DNA of 46,426 nt from Halobacteriales archaeon QS_9_67_17 (GTDB lineage: Archaea; Halobacteriota; Halobacteria; Halobacteriales; Haloarculaceae): the NCBI GenBank assembly GCA_003023185.1, contig PXSB01000079.1, positions 1 through 46,426 on the forward strand, written 5' to 3'. This document shows positions 1 to 9,429 of the stretch, piece by piece. Every line of letters starts with the position of its first letter. Positions within the stretch are counted from its first letter, which is position 1. A program made the translations under genes and the position numbers. The notes beneath the pieces are model-generated. The model was not told the DNA's origin. It ran no database searches and worked only from the letters and a program-made list of their open reading frames with translations.

Positions 1-1700
1 GTGCACCCGACCGCGTGCTCCGGGTCGACCTCTCCGACCGGACGGTGGCGAGCGAGCCGGTCCCGGAGGCGTGGCGTCGCCGCTACCTCGGCGGGAAGGG
101 GCTCGGTGCTCGCTACCTCTACGACGAACTCGACCCCGGGGCCGACCCGCTCGACCCGGAGAACCTGCTCTGCTTCGCGCTCGGGCCGGTGTCCGGACTG
201 CTGCCCGGCGAGACGCGCTACGCCGCGGTGACGAAGTCGCCGCTCACCGGTGCGTTCCTCGATTCGTATGCCGGCGGCGCGTTCCCCGAAGCGCTCGTCG
301 GCGCGCTCGACGACCATCTCGCGCTGCTGGTGACCGGCACGGCCGACGAGCCGGTCCGGATCGTCGTCGAGGACGGCGACGCGACGGTGGAACCGGCGAC
401 GACGTGGGGCCGAGACGCCGCCGAGACCTGTCACGCACACGACGGCGCGGTGGCGTGTATCGGCCCGGCCGGCGAGGCGGGCGTCTCCTACGCCACTATC
501 GCCTCCGGGCCGAACGCGGACCACCACGCGGGCCGCGGCGGCGCGGGCACCGTGATGGGCGCGAAACGGCTGAAGGCCGTCGTCGCGCACGGGTCGCCGC
601 CGGCCGGGTTGACCGACCTCCGCGAGAAGTACGAGCGCCGCTACGCCGAGGACGCCACCGGCCGGTGGCTGGCGGTCAGCGACACGCTGGAGACGGTCGA
701 CTTCGCCGACGAGGCGGGCGTGCTGTCGAGTCGCGGCTGGTCGGAGCGCGGCTTCGACGGCACGGACGAGGTGGGTATCGAGGCGGCCCGCGCCGCCGCG
801 CACGGTCGCGAGCGTGCAGACGAGGCGGTCGCCGGCGGGTTCCGCGTCGAGACGGACGCCGGCGAGACGGTCCCCCGTGGCGCGACGGCGATGACGCTCG
901 GGGCCGGACTGGCTATCGACGATTTCGACGCCGTCGCCGAGCTGGGCGAACTGTGCAACCGACTCGGGATCGACCTCATCTCGGCGGGCAACGCCGTCGC
1001 GTGGGCCGTCCGCGCGAGCGAGGAGGGGCTGGTCGACGACGACTACACGTTCGGCGACCCCGTGGGTGCCCGCGCGCTGCTCGACGACATCGCGGCCCGC
1101 GACGGAACGCTCGGCGACGCGCTCGCGGACGGCGTCGCCGAGGCGGCCGAGGAACTCGGCGGCGACGGCTTGGTTCCGACGGTGAAGGGGATGGAGTTGC
1201 CCGCCTACGACCCGCGAGGGGCCGCGAGCATGGCGCTCGCGTACGCCACCTCCGACCGCGGCGGCTGTCACCGGCGCGCCCGCCCGGTGGAGCGAGAGCC
1301 GTTCGACGGACCGTTCACGCCCGCCGAGGCCGCGACGGCCGTCATCGACGCACAAGATACCCGCTCCGTCCGGTGGAGTCTGGTCTCCGACGACTTCGCC
1401 GGCGAGACACTCCGCGACGACGGCGCGGAGTGGCTCGAAGCCGTCGGCGCGCCACACGGCGACCTCGCGGCGACCGGCGAGCGCGTCTGGAACCTCGTCC
1501 GGCTGTTCAACGTCCGGGAGGGGTTCACGCGCGCCGACGACCGGCTCCCCGACCCCATCGACCCGGCGAGCCTCGACGCGTCGTTCGAGGCACTGCTGGA
1601 CGCCTACTACGACGCTCGCGGCTGGGACGGCGACGGCGTGCCGACGGACGCGACGCTCGCGCGACTCGATCTGGACCACCTTGCCGACGACATCGCATGA
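1..1700 (+). CDS. Aldehyde ferredoxin oxidoreductase (AOR) family, 5' end outside window
   Basis: Open from the window edge (frame 3). ...RVLRVDLSDRTV...YLGGKGLGARYLYDEL...GPVSGLLPGETRYAAVTKSPLTGAFLDSYAGG...SDRGGCHRRARP is AOR-like. Confidence 0.87.
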   Translation, partial: APDRVLRVDLSDRTVASEPVPEAWRRRYLGGKGLGARYLYDELDPGADPLDPENLLCFALGPVSGLLPGETRYAAVTKSPLTGAFLDSYAGGAFPEALVGALDDHLALLVTGTADEPVRIVVEDGDATVEPATTWGRDAAETCHAHDGAVACIGPAGEAGVSYATIASGPNADHHAGRGGAGTVMGAKRLKAVVAHGSPPAGLTDLREKYERRYAEDATGRWLAVSDTLETVDFADEAGVLSSRGWSERGFDGTDEVGIEAARAAAHGRERADEAVAGGFRVETDAGETVPRGATAMTLGAGLAIDDFDAVAELGELCNRLGIDLISAGNAVAWAVRASEEGLVDDDYTFGDPVGARALLDDIAARDGTLGDALADGVAEAAEELGGDGLVPTVKGMELPAYDPRGAASMALAYATSDRGGCHRRARPVEREPFDGPFTPAEAATAVIDAQDTRSVRWSLVSDDFAGETLRDDGAEWLEAVGAPHGDLAATGERVWNLVRLFNVREGFTRADDRLPDPIDPASLDASFEALLDAYYDARGWDGDGVPTDATLARLDLDHLADDIA

Positions 1701-2488
1701 CAGACAGCATCGACCTCGACGACCTGACGGAACGGGACGACGACGAGCCGGCGGCGAACCCCGGCGACTGGCTCTGGAAGGGCGACGGCGACCCCGACGA
1801 GGAGCCGACCGACGACGCGGACGCGCTCACCGGCGAGGATCTGGGCGAGCGCACGCCCCGCGTGCCGAGCGAAACCGACGGGAAACCGGTCGGTATCCCG
1901 ACCGAACAGGGCGGGGCCGGCTCCGGTATCGAAACTGAAGTGCCCGCGGGCGGCGGCATGCCGAGCGACGACACTGAGGACGCGGGCAACGCGACGCCCG
2001 GTGTCCCGAGCAGCGACGGCAGTCCAGACATGGATGCGGGAACACCCGGTGTTCCGGGAGGCGAGGAATCCGTCTCCGGGCCGGTCGGCTCCGGTGCTGC
2101 CGGCAGCGGCCCGCACGGCGGCGACGCGGACGACATGACGCTCGCGTTCACCTACCGGGCGGCACGCGCCCTCGACGACCCGCAGGCGGCGTGTCGGGAC
2201 GCCACGCGGTGGACCGACTGGCTCGGCATCGTGGGCGACGTGCCCTCCCACGCGCTCAACAAGTTCCAGCGCCGCCACACCATCGACCTCGATTTCTTCA
2301 ACGGGTCGGGGACGCGACCGACAGAACGACTCGCGGAGGTCGGCCCGTCCTCGATGTTCTACGCCGACCGGCAGGTGCTCGTCGGCCTCCCGGACGAGGC
2401 CGGGATGGAACCCGACGGCTGGGAGTTCAGACCGCTCCCCGAGGCTGCCGAGAAGGCCGATTGGAGCTACGAGATCGACCCCGAGTAA
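1697..2488 (+). CDS. Haloarchaeal hypothetical protein: acidic N-terminus, Gly/Pro-rich linker, conserved C-terminal domain
   Basis: ATG overlaps the AOR stop. Linker repeats TPGVP; C-terminus LAFTYRAARALDDPQAACRDATRWTDWLGIVG. Confidence 0.75.
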   Translation: MTDSIDLDDLTERDDDEPAANPGDWLWKGDGDPDEEPTDDADALTGEDLGERTPRVPSETDGKPVGIPTEQGGAGSGIETEVPAGGGMPSDDTEDAGNATPGVPSSDGSPDMDAGTPGVPGGEESVSGPVGSGAAGSGPHGGDADDMTLAFTYRAARALDDPQAACRDATRWTDWLGIVGDVPSHALNKFQRRHTIDLDFFNGSGTRPTERLAEVGPSSMFYADRQVLVGLPDEAGMEPDGWEFRPLPEAAEKADWSYEIDPE

Positions 2489-2531
2489 CGGGAACTTTTA
2501 TACTCCGAGCCGCGACTACCTCCGATCACAC

Positions 2532-2708
2532 ATGGCGGGCGTCCTCAACAGCGTTTATCTGGTCGTCGTCGCACTGGTGGCCGGGGCGGGGTCGGTGTTC
2601 GCAATGGTCAGCTTCTCGACGGAGACGAGTCCACGGTGGCTCGAACTATCCGCACTCGGAGTCGTGCTGGCGTTCCTGCTTGGTCTGACCGCGCAGTTGC
2701 TCGCCTGA
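2532..2708 (+). CDS. Small membrane protein (58 aa)
   Basis: MAGVLNSVYLVVVALVAGAGSVFAMVSFSTETSPRWLELSALGVVLAFLLGLTAQLLA; two hydrophobic segments. Confidence 0.6.
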   Translation: MAGVLNSVYLVVVALVAGAGSVFAMVSFSTETSPRWLELSALGVVLAFLLGLTAQLLA

Positions 2709-2774
2709 ACGGCGGGTCGTTCGGACGGTACAGTTTTAACGGCGGACATCTAGCGGGGAAGCAAGGGAAATACA

Positions 2775-3041
2775 ATGGGTCTTCGAACAGCACTCGAGAA
2801 CTCGCGGATACTCACGTTCGCCGTCACGGGAGCGTTCATCTGGCTGCTGTTGACGACGCTCAACGTCGCCGGATCGTTCGACTGGCTCTCGGCGGGTGCG
2901 GGCGACTTCATCGGCCGGAACGCGCTGGGCGGTATCGCCGGACTGGTCGTCCTGCTCGTCGTCCTCGGCGCGCTGTTGACGCTGTACAGCGAGCTCAGCG
3001 AGTCCGACCCGGCACCCGAGTCGTGGCCGCCGTCGGAATGA
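2775..3041 (+). CDS. Small membrane protein (88 aa)
   Basis: Two predicted TM segments; overlaps the next ORF by 4 nt. Confidence 0.65.
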   Translation: MGLRTALENSRILTFAVTGAFIWLLLTTLNVAGSFDWLSAGAGDFIGRNALGGIAGLVVLLVVLGALLTLYSELSESDPAPESWPPSE

Positions 3042-3184
3042 CCTACTACAGCTGTGAGGAGTGCGGCCAGATGATAGACCTCAACGCGTTCGAGGGCGGG
3101 ATGCGCCGCGAACACTGTCCGGTGTGTGAGGAGACGACCGTCTGGACGCCGGAGTTCGAAGCCGACGAGGGGGTGTCGCTGTGA
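3038..3184 (+). CDS. Zinc-ribbon microprotein (48 aa)
   Basis: MTYYSCEECGQMIDLNAFEGGMRREHCPVCEETTVW: two CxxC pairs; overlaps both neighbours by 4 nt. Confidence 0.65.
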   Translation: MTYYSCEECGQMIDLNAFEGGMRREHCPVCEETTVWTPEFEADEGVSL

Positions 3185-3528
3185 GCTACCGATTCGAAGT
3201 GAGTGACCGACTGTACGAAGCCGCGGAAGAGTGGGCAGCGGCACGCTTCGAGGAGATCGACGACGCGCTCGCCACGAAGGTGGAGCAGTCGCTCCTCGAG
3301 ATCGAGCATCTCGTCGCGGGCGCACACGAGACGGAGTTCGAAGTCGAGGGCCGCGAGATCGTCTACGAACCCACCGAGGCGACCGAGGCGTTCCTCGAAC
3401 GACAGGCCGAGCGGGCCGGCATCGATGAGACGACGGTGCTGAAGCTCCACGTCGACCTGTACTCGAACGCCTTCTTGGACGAGGCAGAAGACGAAGAGCG
3501 CCCGCCGGGAACCCCGGGGCCGGAGTGA
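3181..3528 (+). CDS. Hypothetical acidic protein (115 aa)
   Basis: GTG start overlapping the upstream stop; haloarchaeal acidic composition. Confidence 0.7.
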   Translation: MSYRFEVSDRLYEAAEEWAAARFEEIDDALATKVEQSLLEIEHLVAGAHETEFEVEGREIVYEPTEATEAFLERQAERAGIDETTVLKLHVDLYSNAFLDEAEDEERPPGTPGPE

Positions 3529-3582
3529 ATCGGTTCCGTACGTGCGGAAAAAGTTAAGACGGGTCGGAGCAAAGCTCGGATA

Positions 3583-3726
3583 ATGTCCCACCAAGATAGC
3601 GGATGGCGTCCGAAGGGTGTCACGAACACGTTCGATGGGTCTGAGGTATGGGACCACGGTGTCCACGCCAACGAAGTGAACGAGGCCGAGGTCGACGGCG
3701 ACCTCGATGTCGTTCAGGACGAGTAG
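3583..3726 (+). CDS. Small acidic protein (47 aa)
   Basis: MSHQDSGWRPKGVTNTFDGSEVWDHGVHANEVNEAEVDGDLDVVQDE; ends 1 nt before the convergent gene. Confidence 0.5.
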   Translation: MSHQDSGWRPKGVTNTFDGSEVWDHGVHANEVNEAEVDGDLDVVQDE

Positions 3727-3727
3727 T

Positions 3728-4951
3728 TCAGGCGCTCGGGAACGCCCGCCTGTCTCGCGGCGGGACGTAGAAGTTCGCCCGCGAGAGGACGGTGATGAAC
3801 TCCAGTATTCCGTTGTTCTTTCGGTCGGTGATTTCTGAACTCTCGTTGCGGAGCCACCAGCCGTTCATCGCGTCGCGGACCCGCTCGAAATCCTCGAGTT
3901 CGCGCTGTAAAGAGAGGAAGTGGACGCCGGCCTGTCCACCGTCCACCGTGTCGAAGTCACGGCGAAGCAGTCGGGGCTGACCGTCCTCGTCACGTGCCCG
4001 AGCCGCCTTCTCCCAGTGGCCGACGACGCCGTCCTCGGCCGCGTGTTCCTCGACGGCGTCGGCGAACGGCAGCGACGGATCCATGTCGATGTCCTCGGGC
4101 GAGAACTCTGGCGAGAACAGCTGTTCGATCTGCTCGGAATCAGCCATCTCCCACCACGAGTTGAGCGACTGACGGAGATGTGAGAGATGCATTGTCGTGC
4201 CGCCCGCGAACGGGCCGTCGTCTATCGTGACTCGCTCGACGGTCGCCTGCGTCCCCTTTCGCCCGGTCCCGAAGCCGGAGAAGTTCGGCGCGTCGTCCGG
4301 GATGTCCGCCGGAACCCCCTCGGCGTCGGCGTGTTTCGCGGGCAGCCCCTCGCCGAGGAAGCCGGTCCGGCGCTCGGCGAGGCTGAACACGTCGCCGAGA
4401 CGGTCCTCGACTGCCGCGCCGCCGAGCGTTCCTCTGTCTCCGAACATCGCCTGTTCGGTCGCGACCAGTTGCGAGGGGACGTGACTCGCGAGCACGAGCG
4501 CGGCGTCGAACGCCAGCAGGTCCGGGTCGTCGGTGCGGGAGAGCACCTTCGGGTGGCGAATCGGTGAGCCACTCAGCGCGCCGAGTCGCTCGAAGTACCC
4601 GCTCCCCCACCCGAGCATGTGGAGCAGGCCGTCGGCGCTGAACTCGTAGGCTTGCTCTAGCGTGCGCATCGCCCGCTCGACGGTCGCCGCGCTCTCCTCG
4701 GACGGCTCCCTGTCGAGGTTCAACAGTAGAATGCGGTAGTGACGCGGGAGGAGCGTGTTCCCCTTCGCGTCCGTTCGGAGTTCCGTTTCCCACGCGTGCT
4801 GTTCGACGGGGAGTTCGGCGGCGAGCGGGTTCGCCGGCAGGTCGGCGGTGGGTGCCTCCGCCCGCTGTGCGAGCAGTCGAGAGCAGCCACTCAGCCCGGC
4901 CGCCCCCGACAGTGCGGCGAGCCGGCGCAAGAGCCCGCGGCGAGATGTCAT
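3728..4951 (-). CDS. DyP-like (DyP/Cld superfamily) Tat lipoprotein
   Basis: MTSRRGLLRRLAALSGAAGLSGCSRLL: twin Arg plus lipobox. NFSGFGTGRKGTQATVERVTIDDGPFAGGTTMHL and HFLSLQRELEDFERVRDAMNG resemble the DyP core. Confidence 0.7.
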   Translation of the reverse strand: MTSRRGLLRRLAALSGAAGLSGCSRLLAQRAEAPTADLPANPLAAELPVEQHAWETELRTDAKGNTLLPRHYRILLLNLDREPSEESAATVERAMRTLEQAYEFSADGLLHMLGWGSGYFERLGALSGSPIRHPKVLSRTDDPDLLAFDAALVLASHVPSQLVATEQAMFGDRGTLGGAAVEDRLGDVFSLAERRTGFLGEGLPAKHADAEGVPADIPDDAPNFSGFGTGRKGTQATVERVTIDDGPFAGGTTMHLSHLRQSLNSWWEMADSEQIEQLFSPEFSPEDIDMDPSLPFADAVEEHAAEDGVVGHWEKAARARDEDGQPRLLRRDFDTVDGGQAGVHFLSLQRELEDFERVRDAMNGWWLRNESSEITDRKNNGILEFITVLSRANFYVPPRDRRAFPSA

Positions 4952-5034
4952 TACCAAGAGGTGGAGGCCGGCAGACAAAAGCGTTGTTCGCGCCGGGCAC
5001 AAGCGTTTTGAAGCCGCTGGTCGTTCGGTGAGTC

Positions 5035-5181
5035 GTGAGTGGACCCGGGCATGCCGGCTCGGCACCGGCGCTACCGTTCCCACCTGACGTAGGGCTCGCC
5101 GTCCTCGCGGTCGGCCTCGTCGTACTGGTGCTCGTGGGCTACGACCTCTACCGACGCCGGTCGTTCGGGGTGAACAGCTGA
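5035..5181 (+). CDS. Putative single-TM small protein (48 aa)
   Basis: GTG start; SGPGHAGSAPALPFPPDVGLAVLAVGLVVLVLVGYDLYRRRSFGVNS; stop overlaps the next ATG. Confidence 0.45.
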   Translation: MSGPGHAGSAPALPFPPDVGLAVLAVGLVVLVLVGYDLYRRRSFGVNS

Positions 5182-5477
5182 TGGCGACGGAACACGGCCG
5201 CGATCCCGGTTTCGACGCGGCGACCGCCCTCCGATACGCGGAGACGCTGGTGTACGCGCTCGCCGGGCTGCTGGCGCTGTCGCTGCTCGTCGTCGGGACG
5301 GTGGCCGTCATCGCGGCGCTGAAACACTCGATGCAGCCGGGGCAGAACTGGCACTGGGCGATCCACCTCGAATCGACCGTGAGCTACATGGGGCTGTTCG
5401 TGAGCCGACTCCTCGCCGTACTGGTTCCGCTGTTCGCCGTCACGCTCGTCGGCCGCCGGGTGGTCGACGATGCGTGA
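5181..5477 (+). CDS. Small two-TM membrane protein (98 aa)
   Basis: Two hydrophobic helices around KHSMQPGQNWHWAIHLEST; overlaps both neighbours. Confidence 0.65.
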   Translation: MATEHGRDPGFDAATALRYAETLVYALAGLLALSLLVVGTVAVIAALKHSMQPGQNWHWAIHLESTVSYMGLFVSRLLAVLVPLFAVTLVGRRVVDDA

Positions 5478-5700
5478 CATCAGCGTGCGCCCGCTCGACG
5501 CGCTCGTCGCGCTGTCCGTGGGTGGGCTCTGTCTGCTCCTTGCCGTCGTCGGCGGGCTCGGACTGGCCGCGGAGTACGTCGGCACGTGGCGGTCGCTGTT
5601 CCTGTTCGAACAGGCGCTCGCGACCGCGGCCCCGGCGACGCTCGCCGTCGCGGCCGGCCTCCTCGTCGTCGGAGCCGTCGTCGTCGCGACGGCCGATTAA
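5470..5700 (+). CDS. Small two-TM membrane protein (76 aa)
   Basis: MRDISVRPLDALVALSVGGLCLLLAVVGGLGLAAEYV...; translationally overlapping. Confidence 0.6.
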   Translation: MRDISVRPLDALVALSVGGLCLLLAVVGGLGLAAEYVGTWRSLFLFEQALATAAPATLAVAAGLLVVGAVVVATAD

Positions 5701-6323
5701 ACCATCTGCGCGACGATTTCGTCCTCGAACTGGACGATGCCACGAGAGATGAGTGCCGCGGCGAGGAACAGACCGTCGTCGGTCTCCTCTCGCGTCTCCG
5801 CAACGAAGTCGTCGACCCACCGCGAGAGATGCTCGTCGATGAACACCCGCTCGAAGCCGAACGCCTCCTCGTGGCCGTTTCGCTGCTGGTCGATGAGATA
5901 CCGGAGGAACGTCATCTCGATGGCGATGAAGTCGTCCTCCTCTGGGTAGTCATCGGGGGCGGCCCAGCCGGCCGCGCCGTAGCTCGCCTCGACCTCGGCC
6001 AGCCCTTCGCCGATGAACTCCGTATCGTCGCGGTAATGCGTCTCGTGGGGCAACACCTGCGGTCGCGGCCCGACGAACAGCTCCGTGTACTCCTGTCGCA
6101 GATCCTCGTGGACCGCCACGACGTTCCGGTCGCGGTTCTCGTCGAGCCACGCCCGCAGCAGGTCGAACCCCTCGTCCATCGACTCGTTCACCGAGTCGTC
6201 GGGGAACTGGAGTTCGTCGCCCAGCAGTCGCTCGACGAACGCCTCTTCCGGCGTGTCCCAGAACGTCTCGATGACGAAGTCGACCAGTTCGAGTCGCGCC
6301 TCGTAGAGGGCCTCGTCGTTCAT
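5697..6323 (-). CDS. TorD/DmsD-family molybdoenzyme chaperone
   Basis: QEYTELFVGPRPQVLPHETHYRDD..FIGEGLAEVEASYGAAG...HLSRWVDDFVAET matches the TorD architecture. Confidence 0.85.
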   Translation of the reverse strand: MNDEALYEARLELVDFVIETFWDTPEEAFVERLLGDELQFPDDSVNESMDEGFDLLRAWLDENRDRNVVAVHEDLRQEYTELFVGPRPQVLPHETHYRDDTEFIGEGLAEVEASYGAAGWAAPDDYPEEDDFIAIEMTFLRYLIDQQRNGHEEAFGFERVFIDEHLSRWVDDFVAETREETDDGLFLAAALISRGIVQFEDEIVAQMV

Positions 6324-8382
6324 CGCGCGTCACCCTGATCGAAGAGGAGGCGTCCACGACAGTCGCCACAGTACTCGAAGACGCTGTGGTCGCTGTCCGG
6401 CGCGAGCCCGGCGACGCGGTCGCCGACCTCCGCCTCGACCTTCTCCGCGGAGGCCGCGCTGGTGAACGGCGTTCCACAGCGGATACATTCGAGCATCTCG
6501 TCTTCGTGGACGGTAGTCCACGGGTCGTCGTCGTTGTGCTCCGGCAGCAGCGAGAGATCCAGTCCCGTCTCCATCGTGATGGCGGATTCGGGACACCCCT
6601 CCTCGCAGAGCTCGCAGTTCACACACCGCTCGTGGTTGAACTGGAGCTGTCCGTCGTCCGTGCGCCTGATGGCGTCCGTCGGACAGAGGCTCGTACAGGT
6701 GGGCGTGAGCGTACACGAGTCGTTCACCGACAGCAGACCGAAGTCCTTCAGCCCCCTGATCGTCTCGCGCTCCGGCTCGACGTGTTCGAGCAGTGCGCGG
6801 ACGCTTTCGAGCGTCCAGCCGTGACTGTCGAAGTCGGGGTTGGGCCGGTCGTCGTCGATGCGGCCCGTGGCCTCGTGGTCGCCCGCCGGCACCGGCGTCT
6901 CGTCGAGCGTCTCCTCGACGAACGCCGAGAGTTCTGCGGCGAAGGCCGACGGGTCGCCCGCCTCGGGGGCGAAGAAGCCGACGCGCTCGCCGAGTCCCAG
7001 ATCGCTGGTCGCCGTGTTGAGCCGCTCGACCAATTTCGTCTTCGGGTCCGGACCGGAGTGGAGACAGGAGCCGCCACAGCCGACGATGGCGACGCCGTCG
7101 GCTCCTGCCGCGACTCCACGTCGCCGTGGCGCGCGGCGCGGCGGCCGTACGCGCGCAGTCGTTCGCTCGCCCGCTCGGAGCAGACGAACGCGACGACCTG
7201 CGTCTCGATGCCGGCGTCGTCACGCGCACCGAGTAGACTCTCGTCCCCGTCGCCGTCGGCTTCGAGCAGGGCCTCCACCTCGCGGGCGATCCGTTCGTTG
7301 GACGGCTCGCGGAGTTTCGTCGCCCCCGTCGGACAGGCGCTCGTACACGCCCCGCAGTTCTGACAGGCCGTCTCGTCGAACGCCACCTCGTCGACCGCCG
7401 GCCGGTCGACCGCCTCGTGCGGACAGGCGTCGACGCAGGCGGTACAGCCCTGCTGGCTCGACTCGCCGGCCGCACACACGTCCATCTCCAGATCGAGGAA
7501 CTTCGGCTTCTCGATGCCGCCGAGGTGTGATTCGACGGCGGCGACGGTGCCCGCGTCGACCGGCCCGGTGTAGAACCCGACGCGGCCGCCCCGCGCTCGC
7601 GACGTGCCGCCCGGGTGGATCACCTGATCGAACTCTAATCGTCGAGTCGTACCGTCGAGTTCGATGGCGTCGGTCGGACACACGTCGACCCAGTCGCCGT
7701 CGGGTGCCTCGGGGTGGATGTCGACCGGGAACTCGGTCACCATCCCATCTGGACCCTCGCGGACACACTCCATGCAGTCGATGCAGTCGTCGGTGACCTG
7801 CGCGCGAACCACCAGCTCGAACTCGCCGAACGAGCCCTCGACGGCGGCGACGTGACCCCGTTCGACGCTCACGTCGTCCAGCCCCTCCGCGTCGGCGAAC
7901 TCGCGGCCGTCCGCGATGAGCGTCACGTCCGCCTCGTCCGACAGCGACCGGGCAGCGTCGGCGTCACCGACGACGGCGACCCGGTTGCCGGCCTCTGTCG
8001 AGACGGTTCGCGAGATGGCCTCCTCGGCGAGACCGGCCCGCTTCGCGTTGATCAGGCGCGCAGTCTTGTCGGTCGCTTCGGCCTCGTCGTGGACCCACGC
8101 GGTCGTCTCCCGGTGGTCGACGAACGCCGTCGCCTCCGGGTGTAGCCCGTGGTCGTCCGCGAGCGAGCGGATGCGTTCCTGACACGACGGCTCTGGCGTC
8201 GTCGCGATGAGCTGGTCGAGGTCGTACTCGTCGATCACCTGCGACATCGCCGGACGACCGTCCTGACACAACAGCTCCGAGCTGGCGACGACGTCGACCT
8301 CCTCAACGCCCTCTCGGACCTCCTCTAAGTCGATGTCACACGTGCCCCCGCACGAGCACACGAACGCACCTACGTTCATCAT
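6320..8382 (-). pseudogene. HdrA-like polyferredoxin fused to an MvhD-like domain, disrupted by a frameshifting deletion
   Basis: N-terminal frame (MMNVGAFVCSCGGTCDID...) runs to ~7118. The rest continues in another frame: AAGADGVAIVGCGGSCLHSGPDPKTKLVERLNTATSDLGLG...CVNCELCEEGCPESAI. Confidence 0.8.
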
Positions 8383-8562
8383 CCGAGCGAATTCCTGCGC
8401 GGTTTTATGTGTTGCGGGAGCGGACGGGGCGCGACCCGCTTCGTCGCCTCACGAGCCCGAACTCGCAGCCGGTGCTCCGTCGAATGCTCTGCCCCTCAGA
8501 TGCCTCCGCGTTCTACCGACGACGGACCAACGCTTTTGTTCGCCGTTCGGATACCGCCACGC

Positions 8563-9258
8563 ATGGGGATAGACGTTCGGACGGAGTTCGACGCCTACAT
8601 CGGGAGCGGCGACGTGACCGTCGACGCCCGAGACGTGACGCTGTTGCGTGCAATCGACAGTGAGGGGTCGCTGAACGCGGCGACTGACTCCTTGGGCCGC
8701 TCGTACGGCCACGCGCAACAGCGCATCGTCGAACTCGAAGCCGCGTTCGGCTCGCTCGTCGACCGGCAGCGGGGTGGTGCCGACGGTGGCGGGAGCGAAC
8801 TGACCGAGACCGCCGACGAGTTGCTCGCGGCGTTCGACCGCGTGCAGACGAGCTTCGAGGGCGTCGCCGAAGTCGCCGAAACCGTCCTCCCGGGCGCGCT
8901 CGTCGAGCGCGACGGAGAGCTCGCGACCGTCGAAACGCCGGCCGGGCGGCTCCGTGCTCTCGTCCCGTCCGCCGGCGACGGCACGGTCCAGTTGACGATA
9001 CCGGCCGACGCCGTGACGCTCCACGAGGCGACGACCGCGCCGGTACCGGACACCACGAGCGCGCGAAACCAGTTCGCCGGAACGGTGCGGGACATCGAAG
9101 GCGGCGAGCGCATCGCCCGCGTTGCCGTCGACATCGGTGCCGACGACCCGGTGTTGGCGCTGGTGACCGAAGACAGCCGAGAGCGCCTCGCTCTTGAAGT
9201 CGGACGCGAGGTCACCGTCTCGTTCAAAGCAACGGCGACGCGCGGCGTCTTCGACTGA
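8563..9258 (+). CDS. ModE-like transcriptional regulator (HTH plus TOBE-like C-terminus)
   Basis: TLLRAIDSEGSLNAATDSLGRSYGHAQQRIVELEAAFGSLVDRQRGG is the ModE/LysR HTH; C-terminus ARNQFAGTVRDIEGGERIARVAVDIG is TOBE-like. Confidence 0.85.
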   Translation: MGIDVRTEFDAYIGSGDVTVDARDVTLLRAIDSEGSLNAATDSLGRSYGHAQQRIVELEAAFGSLVDRQRGGADGGGSELTETADELLAAFDRVQTSFEGVAEVAETVLPGALVERDGELATVETPAGRLRALVPSAGDGTVQLTIPADAVTLHEATTAPVPDTTSARNQFAGTVRDIEGGERIARVAVDIGADDPVLALVTEDSRERLALEVGREVTVSFKATATRGVFD

Positions 9259-9429
9259 GGGGGCTCGCGCTCGCGTGCAGCCACGGGGAGACGAACTGAC
9301 AGATGCCACCGAGCACGCTGACGACAGCCGACTGTCGATACTGCGGAAATGCGCCGTGAGAAGGTTCGGTGTGCGAGATTCGGTTCGGCGACGCCAACCC
9401 TTATTCCAGCGAGAGCAGTATAAAAAGGT

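Noticed and set aside
71-2488. 805-aa ORF spanning the AOR gene in another frame
   Set aside because: Only the part from 1697 is plausible. The upstream Arg-rich portion is an out-of-frame shadow of AOR in GC-rich DNA.
9419-9429. TATAAAAAGG just before the alpha/beta hydrolase start as its promoter
   Set aside because: It is only ~11 bp from the predicted ATG, too close for an archaeal TATA box at about -27, unless the start is misassigned.
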